This document shows positions 1 through 13,800 of a DNA stretch of 64,000 nucleotides, piece after piece. The notes beneath the pieces are model-generated. The model was given only the letters and a program-made list of their open reading frames with translations. It did not search any database and was not told where the DNA came from. This stretch comes from Mytilisepta virgata (taxonomy: Eukaryota > Mollusca > Bivalvia > Mytilida > Mytilidae), in assembly GCA_028015205.1 (NCBI GenBank), contig CM051511.1:7006001-7070000 (forward strand). Direction: 5' to 3'. How positions within the stretch are numbered: the first letter of the stretch is position 1; every line of letters starts with the position of its first letter. A program made the translations under genes and the position numbers.

Positions 1-2868
1 CTTGTCCGTTTCATGTCACTCAATAGTTCCTGTTGGAGGATATTGATCACACGGTTCTGAAAAAATTGGTTTACATGTAAACATGTAAATTGTTCACAAA
101 TTTTAGAAATGTTATGTTCTACATGTGATGTACATATTTTTATTTTGTAATTGTATCAATTGCACCGTAATAGCATCATTTGTACAAACAAAATGTACAG
201 TTAATCTTTTTATAAAATATTCATATAACCTGTCCGTTTCATTTAACTCTGTATTTCCTATTGCAGGATATCTATCAATCACGCGGTTCTGAAAAAAAAA
301 TACGTTATATAACGTGACGAAATAAAAATAAAAAACCTGTTTAGTGCTTCCTCCAATAAGGATGTTGATGTAATTATAAAAAATAAAAGCTATGTTTCAG
401 TAGTTTAATAGGGATGTCCTTAATACAACATCGGCTTTGGAGAAGGCTTTCACACACCGATTACACTACAACAATAAGCATTCAGTTCTTAAGTAAAGTG
501 TTTATTTATTGTGTACATCTTAACGTTCTTCTTAACCTTGCACACAAAAGGAATCTATGTTCATTAATCATGATATCAAACTTCTGAATCTACGATCAAT
601 TTTCACCAACTGGGAGCAAATGGTTGATAAGGTAAATCGTGCATTTGGTTTGATTTTGCAGAGACATTTCATTTGGTATATTTAAAAAAACATGATTGAT
701 CCTTGATGCATATTCTGTATACTTTCGCCTTCTCTTTGTAAACAGTGGTAATCTACGACTGAAAATTTTCTCCCGGCTTGACTTGAACAAAATACTGATT
801 AACAGTACTATGTCTTTATTTAACAGAAGAATATTTAGTGCAATTATCCATTTTTTAAAATAAATTTTCGTTATTGATGATCGAACGCAAACCATTGAAA
901 TACAATGAAGTCGGCAAATTTCGAAAAAAAAATAATACAAAGCATTAAGACATTAGGATATTTCTCATATTCATATTATATTCTTTAATCTGTTTACTAT
1001 ACTCAGTGTATGTTTGTTCATACTAATTTGTAGTTTTATGCTTTTCTAGATTATTATTAAAGATATGAACAGATGAAAAGCCCAGAGAATCACGAAAATC
1101 AATCTTTGTATACCTTTCTGTTTTGAAGTCATAAATAAAATAGTGCACAATATTTATTGTTACTATTGTTATGCATGTTACTTGACATTATTCCTGTACT
1201 GTCGCCCACGTCTGTCAAACTTTTCTTGTGAGCCGAATCATGACATAAATGATAAGAGCTTATGATGGTTGGTATGAATTTTACAGTATGGTGTGTCATA
1301 TGTAACGGCCAATATACAAAGATATTTAACATTATAGGTCCGTTTTAACCTTGGTTGCCTATATGAAGTTATGTTGTTGGTGCAATTTCTAAAATATTTT
1401 AGCTACCAAAAAAAAACAAACGCAGATATCATAGCAAAATATCTTGCAAAAGGAAATACTTCTTCAACGCACGTTCACTAAGATATGTATAGGATGAATC
1501 TACAAAGAGAAAGTGAATTCGAGAACACGTTATCGTGTAGAAAATATAGTACAGCGACCACTCTAAAAGTTAACCAATCGTATGTTTAACGAAATATTAA
1601 GTATCTCCACATTCTGTATTGCAAGCAATGCTACTTATTAGCATAGATAGTTTAAGATTAAAGGAGTGTTATTGGTAATATGAAAAGTGTAATTTAAATC
1701 ATTTTAATATAAACCTTTCTTATGATGTTGGCCTATCAACACATTCTGGATTCCTTCTCCCGAATTTACAATTTCTGTGTCCATATCAGTTCATGAGATG
1801 TTTGTGCTGTTTACTACCACTTGGTGTTTTTGTAATTTTATCTGGTTCCTTCTCTTGGTAGAATCTCGGGGCTTTTAACGAACAACCCGATAGTTTCCTT
1901 TGTATTTTACTAGTATATTATATTACCGAGGCCTGCTTCATGGTGTGTATTAATATGGGTATTTTCTATTATCAAAAACGTTGATCATATTATAGCATTT
2001 TAAAATAATTAATGAATAATACCTTATTAATGATTTATTTGTCTTTAAATTCATCAGCGAAGAGGAAATCGTTGAATTTTGTTTTTTACCATTCTTAGCA
2101 TCATTTTTTTCAAAATAATGAGGCTACATCTATATGTTCATTACCCAGATTAATTTAGTTGAAATGAACTGCAAAATTTGTTGATTTATAAATGATTTAT
2201 TGGTGTTTTATGCCACTTTTTTACCATGTGTTGTTATCCATGTTATCATATCGGGAAGTTTTTGTTGGTTGAGGAGGAACCCCTCAAGAGTGGCGGTGGT
2301 TAACTCAGTCTTGGACCAAGAATGTTATTTGTATTGTCTGCTAAATGAACCATTTGGATTACAAGAAATAAAATTAAACATGAAAATTTAAGATTTAACA
2401 TCAGCGAGCTAAAGCGTAAATTTTGCATCGAGCTAAGAAACAATTTAAATCTGCGTTTACAATTCAAAGAGAATCTGAAACCAAATATTATTTCCTACAT
2501 TAAGGTTCTATTGGATCATGTAAACAATATTTAGTGAATATTACTAACAAATTATATACTCACATTGTTTACTGTTTGAATAGACTTATATTCCCTTAAA
2601 CTCCATGTTTATGTCAATGACGATCGTGACCTCGGTGATCTCGATTTTATAATTTGATTGGGTGAATTCGATCGTTTCTTTTTTTCAATTTAGATTATAT
2701 ATATTGTATTACAAGTCAGTGGATTTTTTTTCAGCCGGCTGTTTAATCCTGGACAGTACTGAGATTGTAATACAGGAACCCTTAGCTACACTCCTGGGTA
2801 GCTAAGGGGGGTTGTAACAGGAGATTGTTAAATAAAATAATGTTTATTGCTAAAAAAAAAAATATTTA
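1..2868. other. Non-coding, AT-rich; partial tandem repeat at the edge
   Basis: I see no credible coding exon here. Bases 1-60 and about 228-295 are related: both have 'gtccgtttcat', then a 'cct(g/a)tt' segment, then 'cacggttctga' or 'cgcggttctga' and an A-run. This suggests a repeat unit of about 230 bp cut by the window edge. Near 2781-2805 a small hairpin ('cttagctac' facing 'gtagctaag') precedes AATAAA at about 2832 and an A-run at 2851-2861, which looks like the polyadenylated end of an old retroposed transcript. Confidence 0.5.
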
Positions 2869-2871
2869 GAA

Positions 2872-4900
2872 ATTTGCGAGTGTCCAGATTGAGAGAACCA
2901 TGTTTGCACTTTGATTTTTTGTATGTTTTCAAATCGGCAAAATTATTTTTTGAAAAAAAAACATTTAATTGAATTTTAAAAAGAAAGTAAAGTCTTGAAG
3001 ATATTTATATATTGCCCATAAAAAAAGTAAAATTATGCTGGCGTCCATGAAATTCATGTCTGTCCTGTTACCGGTGCAAAATTTGCACAGCAATAATTTT
3101 TGCCTGCAAATACGAATATCTTCTATGATGAAATCAAAAGTACACAAGTTTTCCAAATTACAACCAAAACAATAGAAAGTTAGAAGTTATAACCAGAAAA
3201 GCAAGTCAAACTAATAGCGTACCCTTTTAAAATGTCTATCATGTTACCAACAAATTTATACATTACTACACCCATACGTTCTCAAAAGGGTCACCAACTG
3301 TTTGGAAATAAAGAACGCGAACTAAAAAAAACAATGCACCGATGTAAGGAACTTCAGAACTGAACTTCAGAACTTTATTTCAACGCTCAGACACAATACA
3401 GTGTAACATGAGGTACAAACGTAAACAAAACATATATGCATAAATGGCGAATTGAGCAATACACACTATGAATCGCAGGGTACAATACATAAATGGTTAT
3501 AATAATGTTGAGATTTTTCTAATAAAAATTGACAGTTTTGACAATATCTTAGTATTACATAACGAAAATAAACCTGTCATTTTATGCACATTTTGGTGGG
3601 TTCCAATAGTATTTTGAAATAAATTTTCCCCTTAAGTTAGAGATAGTGTCATTTTTACAAATAAATAAAATGTGATTTTCGTCACCAACAGCTTCGTTGC
3701 AAAAATTACATAACCTGTGCTCTTTTGGAATCTTATTCCATCGACCTGTTTCAATTGGTAGCTTTATATTTGATGTACGAAATTTAGAAATAAATAATCT
3801 ATCTTGAGAAGATAGCCTTAACAAATATTCTTCTAGCTTGAACTCATTTTTGATAATTTTGTAAAAGTCTCTCGAAGTATTTTCAATATCAAAGAACCAC
3901 TTTTGGATAAACAAGTCTTGCAACTTTTGTCTAATAATATCCTTTAAATTTGTACCATGAAAACAAAGTTGAGAATTAAATACATAAGGTAAACCTACTT
4001 CATTAAAAATTGATTGTACATAGCTAATCCATTTAAAATTACAAAAACCTTCATTTTGTAATTTAAACATCAAATTGTATAAGGGGAGCTGTTATTTCAA
4101 AATAGAATCAATAAACATATAATTTTGTCCATCCTGTTACTGTCTATCCGGTTACTTTGAATAATGTAACAGGATAGACAGATTAAGTATCAGAATAAAC
4201 AACTATGTATCTGTATCTGTAGACCTTACGAAATACTTGAAAATGAAATGAAACATTTGATATTCCACATATATTTAAGAAGAAACAAACAACTATGCAA
4301 GGGGAGCTGTTGTTTTTCAATGGAATCAATAAACATATAATTTTGTCTATCCTGTTGCTATCTGACCTGTTACACCAACTTGGTAACAGGATAGACATAT
4401 TATATGTATATGTAAAACATTCTATGCCCGTTCCTGTTACCATAGAAAATAGCGTTTTACTAAAATTAATTGTAATCAAAGAACTAAGTGTTGGATTGAT
4501 TTAAAAGCCCAATTTAAGCCGAATAAAAGGAAGTGCTTCAGTTGGTTTGGCGTTGATTGTAGTAATTTTTGCAGCATTTGAAAATATATTTTTAGATAGT
4601 TTTTTCAGGACGCAATATTAAGTGATATTTTTATCTTGTTAATGCAAAGAAATTAAACATTCTGTTATTGTTTTCTGAAGCACCACTAACGTATCTTTGA
4701 GAAACAAACAATACGTTTTTCACATTTTTCCTGTTGATAGTAAAATAATTCTCACAAATATGGTAACAGGATAGACAAAATTTTGCACCATCAGTCGAAA
4801 ATGTGTCAATAATAATTTTATATTATGTCATTAAGATTGCATATTTGAGTATTTTGTTCATGAAGTATCATATATTTTGTAAGTTTAATAAATATGACGA
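2872..4900 (+). repeat. Dispersed 1.3-kb element, copy 1 (interrupted by a LINE fragment)
   Basis: This block matches 37850-39155 in inverted orientation over about 1.3 kb once the LINE insertion at 3347-4080 is removed. It carries about nine copies of a 15-bp motif (gtaacaggatagaca or its complement): 3057-3071, 3233-3247, 4126-4140, 4141-4155, 4166-4180, 4344-4358, 4383-4397, 4763-4777 and a partial one near 4430. Sites 4141-4155 and 4166-4180 face each other across 10 bases and would form a 15-bp stem. The right end has an AATAAA-like site followed by an A-run at 4904-4918, so a retroposed non-coding transcript is possible. No long coding frame is conserved between the copies; short similar frames reflect nucleotide similarity only. 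Confidence 0.75.
3347..4080 (-). mobile_element. 5'-truncated LINE 3' end with ORF remnant
   Basis: A 163-residue frame on the minus strand (3582-4073) resembles the C-terminal tail of non-LTR retrotransposon ORF2. It ends with a zinc-knuckle-like motif, C-x2-C-x8-H-x4-C, in the segment CNFCNEAVGDENHILFIC. No reverse-transcriptase catalytic core is present, so the copy is 5' truncated. Its 3' end (lowest coordinates) is a short tandem tail of 'cttcagaact' units, as expected of some LINE clades. It interrupts the surrounding dispersed element. The other copy of that element, near 38645-38670, retains the uninterrupted site, and a short duplication 'taagg' flanks the insert. LINE clade not determined. 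Confidence 0.75.
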
Positions 4901-5106
4901 TATAAAAAAAAAAAAAAGAATGTTATTTGATTCGAGATTAAAGGTTGTTCCAAAAATGTAAACATATGGACATAATTATGAAATCAAAAACAGTGTTAGT
5001 AGTCAAGAGAGGGAGAGATAAAGAGAGAAAGAGAGGTGGTGCAAATAAATTTAACATCCGGATAATTTTCATATTTTTAGTTTACTTGTATCAAAAATGT
5101 GTTTTA

Positions 5107-5486
5107 AGGATGTTCGCTGCTCAGTTTCAAAATAAAGGCTTTTTATAAGACTGGTAAATATTGATAGTGAATTAATAAAGGAACTAAAACTATTGATCCG
5201 TGTGCTTGTTTTCGAGATATAATCCATTGGAAATTTGGCGGGGAAATATGCTCTCTTGATTTTAAATAGCTTTGTTATTGTCAAGTTTTATTTCTCAAAA
5301 ACCATTAAAATGATAAAGAAGATTTTATAAGATTTTTACAAATGGCTTATTATTCTGCATGTAGCAGATTTATGAACAGAAAAACTGGTGTTAGCTGGAA
5401 AAATGATTTATGGCATTCAAATGGATAAAACCAGATGATTCTGAACATCTGACAAAAATTCAAAACCATATACCAGCGAACATCCT
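5107..5486. mobile_element. MITE-like element with 13-bp terminal inverted repeats
   Basis: The ends 'aggatgttcgctg' (5107-5119) and 'cagcgaacatcct' (5474-5486) are exact reverse complements and bracket 380 bp without a coding frame. Superfamily is unknown; I see no convincing target duplication. Confidence 0.55.
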
Positions 5487-5489
5487 CAA

Positions 5490-6230
5490 ACTGGGAAATC
5501 AAATAGTCGTTGAAAAGATCACATAATAGTTTCACGTGGAATCGATTTTGTGCAAGGATGATACATTTGACGTTTTATTTTACTCGTGTTTATAGAAGGT
5601 CAAATAGAATCAGTAATCAATAATTGCATTTGACAGAGTGTCTATTATATATGGTCTATATGACCTAGAAAAATTTCTTTCGTATTGAGATATTGAAGTT
5701 TGTTTGTGGTTAACAGTCGATTCAGGACAAACATAGCACTGTACACATTGTGCAGTTAAAGTATTGTTCGTCAACGTTTACGAATATTGATACTTGTATT
5801 CATTCTGACACATCTTGTGTATGATATCAATCACAATATACATGTGTCGTTACCATATGTGCAGACCATTAGAATTGGTTATAAAAATATTTTTGAGGTA
5901 ACTTTGAACTCAATTTCTTTCAGTGCTTGGCTTGGTTTGGTTAGCGCCTTTTCAATGCATATCATCACTTATCTGATGGAAACCTTTTAAATATCCATAT
6001 AGTCCTACAGTTTGTTTGATATATTTATCTTGTTTTAATGTGATTTGTATCCATTTTCAAAATAATATCCTGTAGTAATGCACTACAGAATTAGGGTTGA
6101 ACACGTTTGAATATGTACACGTTTAAATATACATCAATGATGTAATATTTTACAAACAAAATCCTCAATAGAAATTCCAATGTGCATTCTGATCGCAGTT
6201 TTGAAAAAATTTCGGGTATGTAGCTATTAT
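5490..6230. other. No recognisable feature
   Basis: AT-rich sequence. A 67-residue frame on the plus strand (5787-5990) has no family features or plausible splice context. I see nothing supportable here. Confidence 0.4.
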
Positions 6231-6239
6231 CTCAATCCG

Positions 6240-7960
6240 TCAGTCCGTCACACTTTCTTGTGACGTCACCTCCTAGTTTTGGCTTTAGGAATTTAATTTC
6301 TATATAGAATGATTGCCTCCTACTTTCGCAACAAGGTTTTAGAATTTTGATTTTCTAAGCAGGGGACCCACAGGCCGTCAAACTTCGACCATTTTGAATT
6401 CACGTTTGTGACCTAAACTCCACTTCATTTTTCAATTTATGCATTTTATTTCTACACAGTACTCTAATGCACCATATGCAGATGTGTAATTATAACGTTT
6501 TAGAATTTAGATTTTTTAAAAACTGGGGCCCACAGGGGTCGAATTTAGAAAATCAATTTAAGCTTGTGACCTAAACTTCTCTTTCCTTTTTTCAATTTAT
6601 CCATTTGTTTCTATATGGTATTGTCATACACCACATGCAGATCCGCAATAAGGTTTTAGAATTTTGGCTTTCTATAATTGGGGCCCTGTAATGAGGTGAG
6701 TTTACCCACTTCGTGTTCGAATAATTAATAAAAGGTCCTACCAGACCTGTCAGTTAGGCCAAAGTGATGGCACTATAAAAAATAATATTTATTCAACCAC
6801 TACCACAAAACTAAACAAAACAAAACTCAAGGAACACAAATACAAATCTATTTCTAACTACAACTATACACACTCTAAAAAACAAACTAAAACTAAATAA
6901 ACTAAAAACTAAACATTTAAATAAATATAGATATCAGTCAATCACAGTCTTTATCACATTCGAATTATCGCCATTGACACATCCATTTCACAATTTCAAC
7001 CGTAGTAGTCCCTGATTAACTTGTATATTCTGCATTAAATTCATTATACTGTTACTTTTCAACCTTTATAGTGGAAATTTATATCACATAAAGACCGCAC
7101 TCAAAAACTGACTTTAATCATCTCAAGTTGTCTGTCACACCATACATTTGCCATATTTGATGCAGTAAATTCACCCTTCATCTTGATAGTCATCACAGAA
7201 AAATACTTGTCCAGTTGAAAAATAACACATCTCAAAACCTGAACAAGTTCCTATAAATAACCTGTTTGACGAGCCTTCAACCTGCTAGGCTGATCTAGTA
7301 AATGACCAACATATCTATATATATCTTGTTAAATAAATAGTAAGACTGACCAACGAAGGATAACTCAAATTCCTTACAGGCCCATATTGGTCGAATTTTG
7401 AAAACTATCAATTGAAGCTTTTGTTTTTCATTTCTTAACCGTATTGTAGACATCTTATGCGCATATGCAATCAGGTTTTAGTTTTTCTAAAATATGGGTC
7501 CATAGGGGTCAAAATTTTCAAATTTCAATTTGAGCTTGTGATCTAAACTCCTCTTTAATTTTTTAATTTATGCATTTTATTTCTCTACAATATTGTCAAC
7601 CACCATATGCAAATGTGCAATAAGGTTTTAGAATTTTAATATTCTAAAGTTTGAGTCCACACAGGTCAAAATTTTCAATTTTCAATTTAAGCTTGTGACT
7701 TTAACTTCTCTTTCAGTTTGCAATTTATTCATTTTTCGTACATATAATATTGTCCTACACTATATGTAGTTGCACAATAAGGATTTAGAATATCAGAGTT
7801 TTAAACCGGGGCTCACTGAGGTCAAATTTCAAAAATGTGTTTAAGCTTGTGAACTAAGTTTTTTTTTAATTTTTAATTAGGTTTATTGATTTAATTTCTT
7901 TATAGAATGATTGCATACTATTTTCAGATGGAAATATGGTTTTGACTATAGGTAAGTGGC
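6240..7960. repeat. Tandem array, ~140-150-bp unit, split by an LTR-like insertion
   Basis: Repeated units contain 'agcttgtgacctaaactcc', then 'caatttatgcattttattt', an 'accatatgcag' block, 'aataaggttttagaattttg' and 'ggggtccacaggggtc'. Units are seen at about 6270-6400, 6400-6540 and 6540-6686, and after an insertion at about 7379-7510, 7511-7650, 7651-7800 and 7801-7930 (degenerate). No coding capacity. Confidence 0.75.
6687..7378. mobile_element. Putative solo LTR (692 bp) with 5-bp target duplication
   Basis: The block interrupts one tandem unit cleanly. It starts TGTAATGAGG and ends TTCCTTACA, that is TG...CA with related, partly inverted ends. It is flanked by 'ggccc' at 6682-6686 and at 7379-7383, while neighbouring units have a single uninterrupted 'ggggccca'. 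On the minus strand there are TATA-like sites near 7070-7095 and an AATAAA near 6795, which is a plausible LTR layout. No internal retroelement genes are adjacent, so a solo LTR formed by recombination is the simplest reading. A MITE with TGTAA ends is the alternative. Confidence 0.6.
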
Positions 7961-8644
7961 CCAACTACTTATAGGGGGTACAGATTTATAGTTTCACATT
8001 GTTGGTATTGTTTAGAAGTAGAACCATTATTCGAAGGTACTCAATTAGATAATGAGATAATACACTGTTGTAAAATAAAACAAATTCGTTGTACATTCTA
8101 GATTAACGTGCATCGGGTACAAACTGTCCGATTGTATCCAAAAATTTAAGGGAGTTGAAATTATACCTTAAACTCACTAAGCTGATTTGCTAGTATTTTG
8201 ATACTAGACCGAAATTGATACGTCAAATGTACTGCTGCATAACTGTATAACCCCTTTTGGTCATTTTGGCATTTTTGTATTTGCTCAGCAATGACTATTG
8301 TGGAGAATTATACTTTTGGGGTCGTAAAGTCTACCAAATTATTTTGAGCAATAAAACAACAAATGCCTAAAAAACTTATAGAATGCTTGATCAATTTGTT
8401 TAGGTTTCTAAAGTACGAAGCGTGTTCATGTGACAGTGAGTACAAATTATTCGAATCTCAAGAACAATAGGTGGTCATTAACTATGGACAAAAATAAGAC
8501 CGTTTCAAAAATGTACTCCATTTGATAAAAAAAAAAACTGTAATCCATTTAGTATAAAGCCTGATAAAAGAATAATTCATATGGTTTTATTTTTTGACAC
8601 TTTAATTGGTGGTCAGATTTTAAGATAACAAACATGATTTTCAA

Positions 8645-8985
8645 AAAAAAAGTCAGGAAAACTAATATAATGACAATAATTCCGATCTCCAAGTGCAATA
8701 ACTCTCACAATAATTATCTGATCAGCGTGAAAGTAAAAACTGATCTGTAACCCTTTATTATAAGCTCCCCATTCACGAAATACGATCATTTTGTAAAATC
8801 TTTTCCTAAAAAAGTCTGGAAAACTATTATTTTAGCAATAATTCCTATTTCCAAGAGCAATAACTCTAACAATAATTATCCGATCAGCGAGAAACTCAAA
8901 TTGATCTGTAACCCATCATTATAAGCTTACAGAACAAAACTAAGATCTGTTTGTTAAAGGGTTTCTGAGAAAAGGCCGAAAATTG
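8645..8985. repeat. Two-unit tandem repeat (~170 bp) with 'gacggacagactgag' end
   Basis: Two related units (about 8645-8812 and 8813-8980) share 'aactctcacaataattat' or 'aactctaacaataattat', 'gatcagcg', 'ctgatctgtaaccc' and 'ttataagct'. The block ends with 'gtgacggacagactgagtgc', the same style of end seen on other array-bearing elements in this window. Non-coding. Confidence 0.6.
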
Positions 8986-9907
8986 TGACGGACAGACTGA
9001 GTGCAAACTTGTAGTTCCCTTCATCTTTGCCGGTAGGGTACTAAAAAAGAATGAAGCCGTATTTATAAATTAGTTTAAAGGATTTCAAAAAGTTCAAATG
9101 AAAAGAAAGCGAAAATTTGACGAATAGAAGAAAGGTTAAACACAAAAGACAAAGCCAAAACATCAAAAACAAAAGCTATAGACAACACAAGATACTGTTC
9201 AAACCCAAGAATTACCCAAGATGCTCATACGCATTAATAGCGGTCATCACGTGACTAGATCTATAACATGCTCATCTTGGAAGTCAATGTAACTTAACAT
9301 ACTCTATTTTGTACCCACTAGGCTTTTTAAAAAACCTTGATATTTGACCTTTGACATAAAAAGGTGGATCATTTGTATCTGTCCATCCATATGAGATTCC
9401 TGCCAACGAAAGCTTTATTCCCTTCAACCCACCAGTTTCATCATTAAGCTTTCAGTTTGAACAAGATATTGTGATCACGCGTTATTTCTTTACAAAACTT
9501 GGAATCACGGGTGCTAATTTATGCATGTAGATTGGCACGAGTCAACTCCAGTTACATACCACTGAGAACATGACTATATATAAAGGACTTCCGGTTAGAA
9601 AATATATGCGCATTACCGGGGTCATATGCATAAATTTACTACACAATAAATGAAATAACGCAGTCATGTGACAAATTGTCCAAAGTGAAAGTGAAATGAC
9701 GAAAATGGTTGGTTGAAGAGAATAAACATTTCGTTTGTGGTACAGGGAGATTGTTCGTGAATAAAATGTACATATTCTGAGAGAAAAATGAATCAGTAAT
9801 CGATTGATGTATGATTTATCGGATAAAAGAATATAATACGATTTCCAGTCCAAAAACTGTCGCCCCAAGTCTGGGTCGGCAAATCCATGTTTTCTATACG
9901 GAGTGCG

Positions 9908-9959
9908 CTCTGACGTCCTACGGCCACCAGCATCACAAAAAGGCCGTCAGACGTCAGAG
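9908..9959. repeat. Short GC-rich hairpin
   Basis: 'ctctgacgtcctacggcc' (9908-9925) is almost the reverse complement of 'ggccgtcagacgtcagag' (9942-9959), with a 16-base loop. It is GC-rich in AT-rich surroundings. The stretch 8985-10800 holds no gene that I can support. Confidence 0.6.
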
Positions 9960-10821
9960 AAATCTCGCACTATGAATTGGACAGATGGGTGGGCGTGTAT
10001 CTGTTGGATCGAAGTTTGTCCACATGTTTACAACTCTGAGTCGATCTGAAACAAGTTCGTCTAAACAAATCATTAGTCCATCTATTATCTGATGACAACT
10101 GGTAATTTATATTGAGGTTAATGAGGTGTCTATAATATCAAATGTTATACAAACATTTGACACTTTACAATTATAAAAATTGAAAAATAACAATATCAAT
10201 AATTTTGGTCTTGAAAAATGTGAAGAAATGAACATCTGCTGAAGTGATAAATGTAGTAAAAATATATTATATATTAATAAATCATAAATTCACAAATTTT
10301 AATGCATTGAAAATAATATTGAGTGTCTTCTTTGTCTTTCCATGTTTTCCTTCTGAAAAACGACAATTAAATATACATGTACTTTGAATCTAATTCGCAT
10401 GTAAAAACATAGAAGAATCGCATCTTGATAAACATTTCTCTTTTAGTGTTAAGAATATGCTAACCAATGTTAATCTACATGTATATTGTAATGCACACAA
10501 TTTCCTTTACTGTCACTATTTACATGTATTTGAAAAGATTCGTTTCTGACTTGTCAGTTTTGATTTGTTTGTTATTATTCTTATTCTTATTATTGTTTAT
10601 TATCATTGTGTTTATCACTATTAATATTATTAAGCTATGCAAAATATTTTGAAAGAAATTTCGTTACGGTCAACTCGTCAGTTTTGCTTAAGGCCGGAAA
10701 TATTGAACGAAGAATCACTGTTTGTTTTGCGTCAAAGGAAAAGCTATCACTAGTAAAGTTATGCTTTAAAAGCATTATTCTTTTTGACTGAGCGGATTTC
10801 CAAGAGTCCGAGAACAGTTCA

Positions 10822-13800
10822 TTACTCAGTTACTAATCGATGGATTACATATAGTATAAGTCTTTCTATACTTTCATACATGCTTAACGTCTATTGAAGT
10901 CGCAGTTTTGAGATGTCAATATAAAGTTCTTGTATTCAAATTACCTTTTTTATAATTTTTTAAAACATGTAGAGAAGTATGTACAGACATAATACCATAT
11001 CATTAGTCTGTTCATGTGAGTGTGAACTTACAGTTGCTGTGATGGACACTTGCAGACAAGCTTTAGGAATATGAAATACTGTGGCATTTTTTATGCCCCG
11101 GGTCAATCCCATAAAGCCAGTATCTATAATAGAGTCATTCGTCTCGGTGTGCTCAGACACTGGAACACATGTGCCCTTTGACACCGCTAGAGTTGACTTC
11201 AGTCCTTCATAGATAAATGTGTATAAATCAATGTCGATCTTTTTGTCATCAATTCCTTGGTATGTTGATAGGACTAACTTGGCATCAGCTGTTTAAAATC
11301 AAAACCAAATTGATTACTATAAATTCATAGCAAGGTTCGTTGTAAAGATATTTGCCTATGAAGGCCATTCTGAACTTTAAATCAGTATCAAAGGCTATAC
11401 AAAACCATTGGACGTACGTTGTCTTATATACAGTAGAATCTCGATTTCTTGAACTCGAAGGGGTCTGTATAATTAGTTAAAATATATTACAAACCAAAAC
11501 TATGATACCACAGCTTATGCAAACAATACTGTTTTCTCCTTTAGACTATCATTTTTTTTTTTTTTTTTTTTTTGGGGGGGGGGGGGGTTGATATTTAAAT
11601 ACTGGTATAAAACTACACGAAGTTTCAGAGATCGGGTCTGTTTATATATCATATATATACAAACAATGCAAATAATTATAAAATATTGTGATATGTACTG
11701 CAACTTTTGTTTTTAGACTATTATTTTTTACTAGTCGGACCAATTATCTAATTAATATATTTTAATTACTACATTTTTCTGCCTGTTTTATTGTTTGGAA
11801 TTTGTTGCTGTGACCACCCGATATGAGATTCCCCAAAGCAGCTCTAGAGGTCACATTAATATGCAGTTGGATGTGAGATTTTCTTATAAAGGACTTAGTT
11901 TGACCTGAACAACAATCAAAGGGCTGTTCCTTTCCTTAAATTTATTATCATGCATATGTAAGAATCCCTTATTTCATATTGTGTAACTCATTGGTTTTAA
12001 AATAATGCAAGCATTATATAATGGTATTTAAGTTGTTTTACCTAAAATGAAAAGTTTGCTACAAAAACATGTGAAGAATATATTATATCATACAAAAAAT
12101 ACTTACATGGAATGCAGGATAACATGGCTTGCCCCAGAGGTAGAACTGTACACTTATCATTTACCACAATATACTGCTTTTTCTGTTATATAAAAGATAA
12201 ATGTTCGCTGACATTGATAATACATCTATTTTAATTTCCATTTAATAAGAAAGCAGCTATCTGAATTTTAAGCGGGGGGGGGGGGGGGGGGGGGTGCAAG
12301 CTATTGACCTAGTGTTTTTTGGTGCCAGCTCGCCCAGCGTCCTTGACTCCTTTTTCAACTATACCCTTATTCGATTTTGATTTTAGATTATATTCATTTC
12401 TGTTCTTTTTTCCTACCGAAGTTTGGGTCCTGCTTTTTACGCCAATTTCTTATCTCCCCTAAACTCAAATAGCTGTTTAATAAGACATCAATCACAGGTT
12501 GTACATTTCCACAAATGTTACTAACACCATTATCAGACATGAATCACTATATAAGTTTGAACATCCTATACTGAATTTTTTTAAAAGATTTCACTATTAC
12601 TTCATGAATAACTCAAAATATACAGTTCCACCAATTATCATACACGTATCGCTTATTTCCAAATTCCAAAACATTAGGTACAACTGCATGTATTAGAGTG
12701 TAATAAATACATCTACAAATGTAATTTCAAAATTCTATCATAACTTATGTTAAAGGAGTTTTTGGACAATCGAATAAATTCCCAACTACATCATGTACCC
12801 TTAAATGATGCATAGTTTTGACGTCTTTGGACACTACAGACAGGCGTACCTACGTACGGTTGGACATCATTACAATACCGCCCCCCCCCCCCCCCCCCCC
12901 CCCCCCCCCCACACACACACACTTTTTGTAAAGGGGGGGGGAATTAAATTTATACGCCCAAAAGAAAGAAATGTTCTGACGAGACCTCACCATTTACAGT
13001 ATCCTATGTTTGCTTTCTGTAGTGAGTAGTTCTATTTATAGGAGTGAAAAACTTTTATTCGCTTTGGAGACGGCACAACATTTTATTTTGATGCAGTCAA
13101 TATCTTTACTTACACCAGCAAAGTCTTGTAAAATCTGTTCCTTGTAAGTCTGTCCCATTGTATTGGTATTTCCCTCCATATATATCTTCTTGTTGATAAG
13201 GTCAAATGACATCTTGAACAGAGCCTAGAAAGCATTAAATGCTTGGGTTTGCATTATAATTGTTTTTTTTTTTCATTTTTTTAAGAATATACTTTGCGCT
13301 CATTCTTGTGGACCTCAATCTTTCCATGTCACTTTCACTGTAGAATCACCTAATCTCACCCTTTCGTGGTGTATATGATGTTTTTTTTTTTTTTTTTTTT
13401 TTTTTTTGTTTTTTGCTTCGGGTTAGCTCACTCTTGTTAATATCATTGTTGACTTGAATCTCTTACATCTGTTGTTTTGCTCTTTCCTCTGACATTTAGT
13501 TTTCTGAATATTGGTAACTGACCACTCCTTGTATTATAATAACGGTTTTTGCATGAATAATGCAATACTGAAACATGTTGTTCGACAAAGGCCATTGAAC
13601 ACAAATCTTGCTTACAATGCGAATTTCTAAACTTCATCACGTACCTTACTACCAAAGCTTTGGGGAAAAATGTAAACAGGAAATCATAATGTTTAGAACT
13701 GGACACTTTTCACCTTCACCTAACGTATAAGTGATTGGATTAGATTCTTTATATGGTCAGATATTTTTATTGATGCCTTGATTCTTCTGCTATTCTTACA

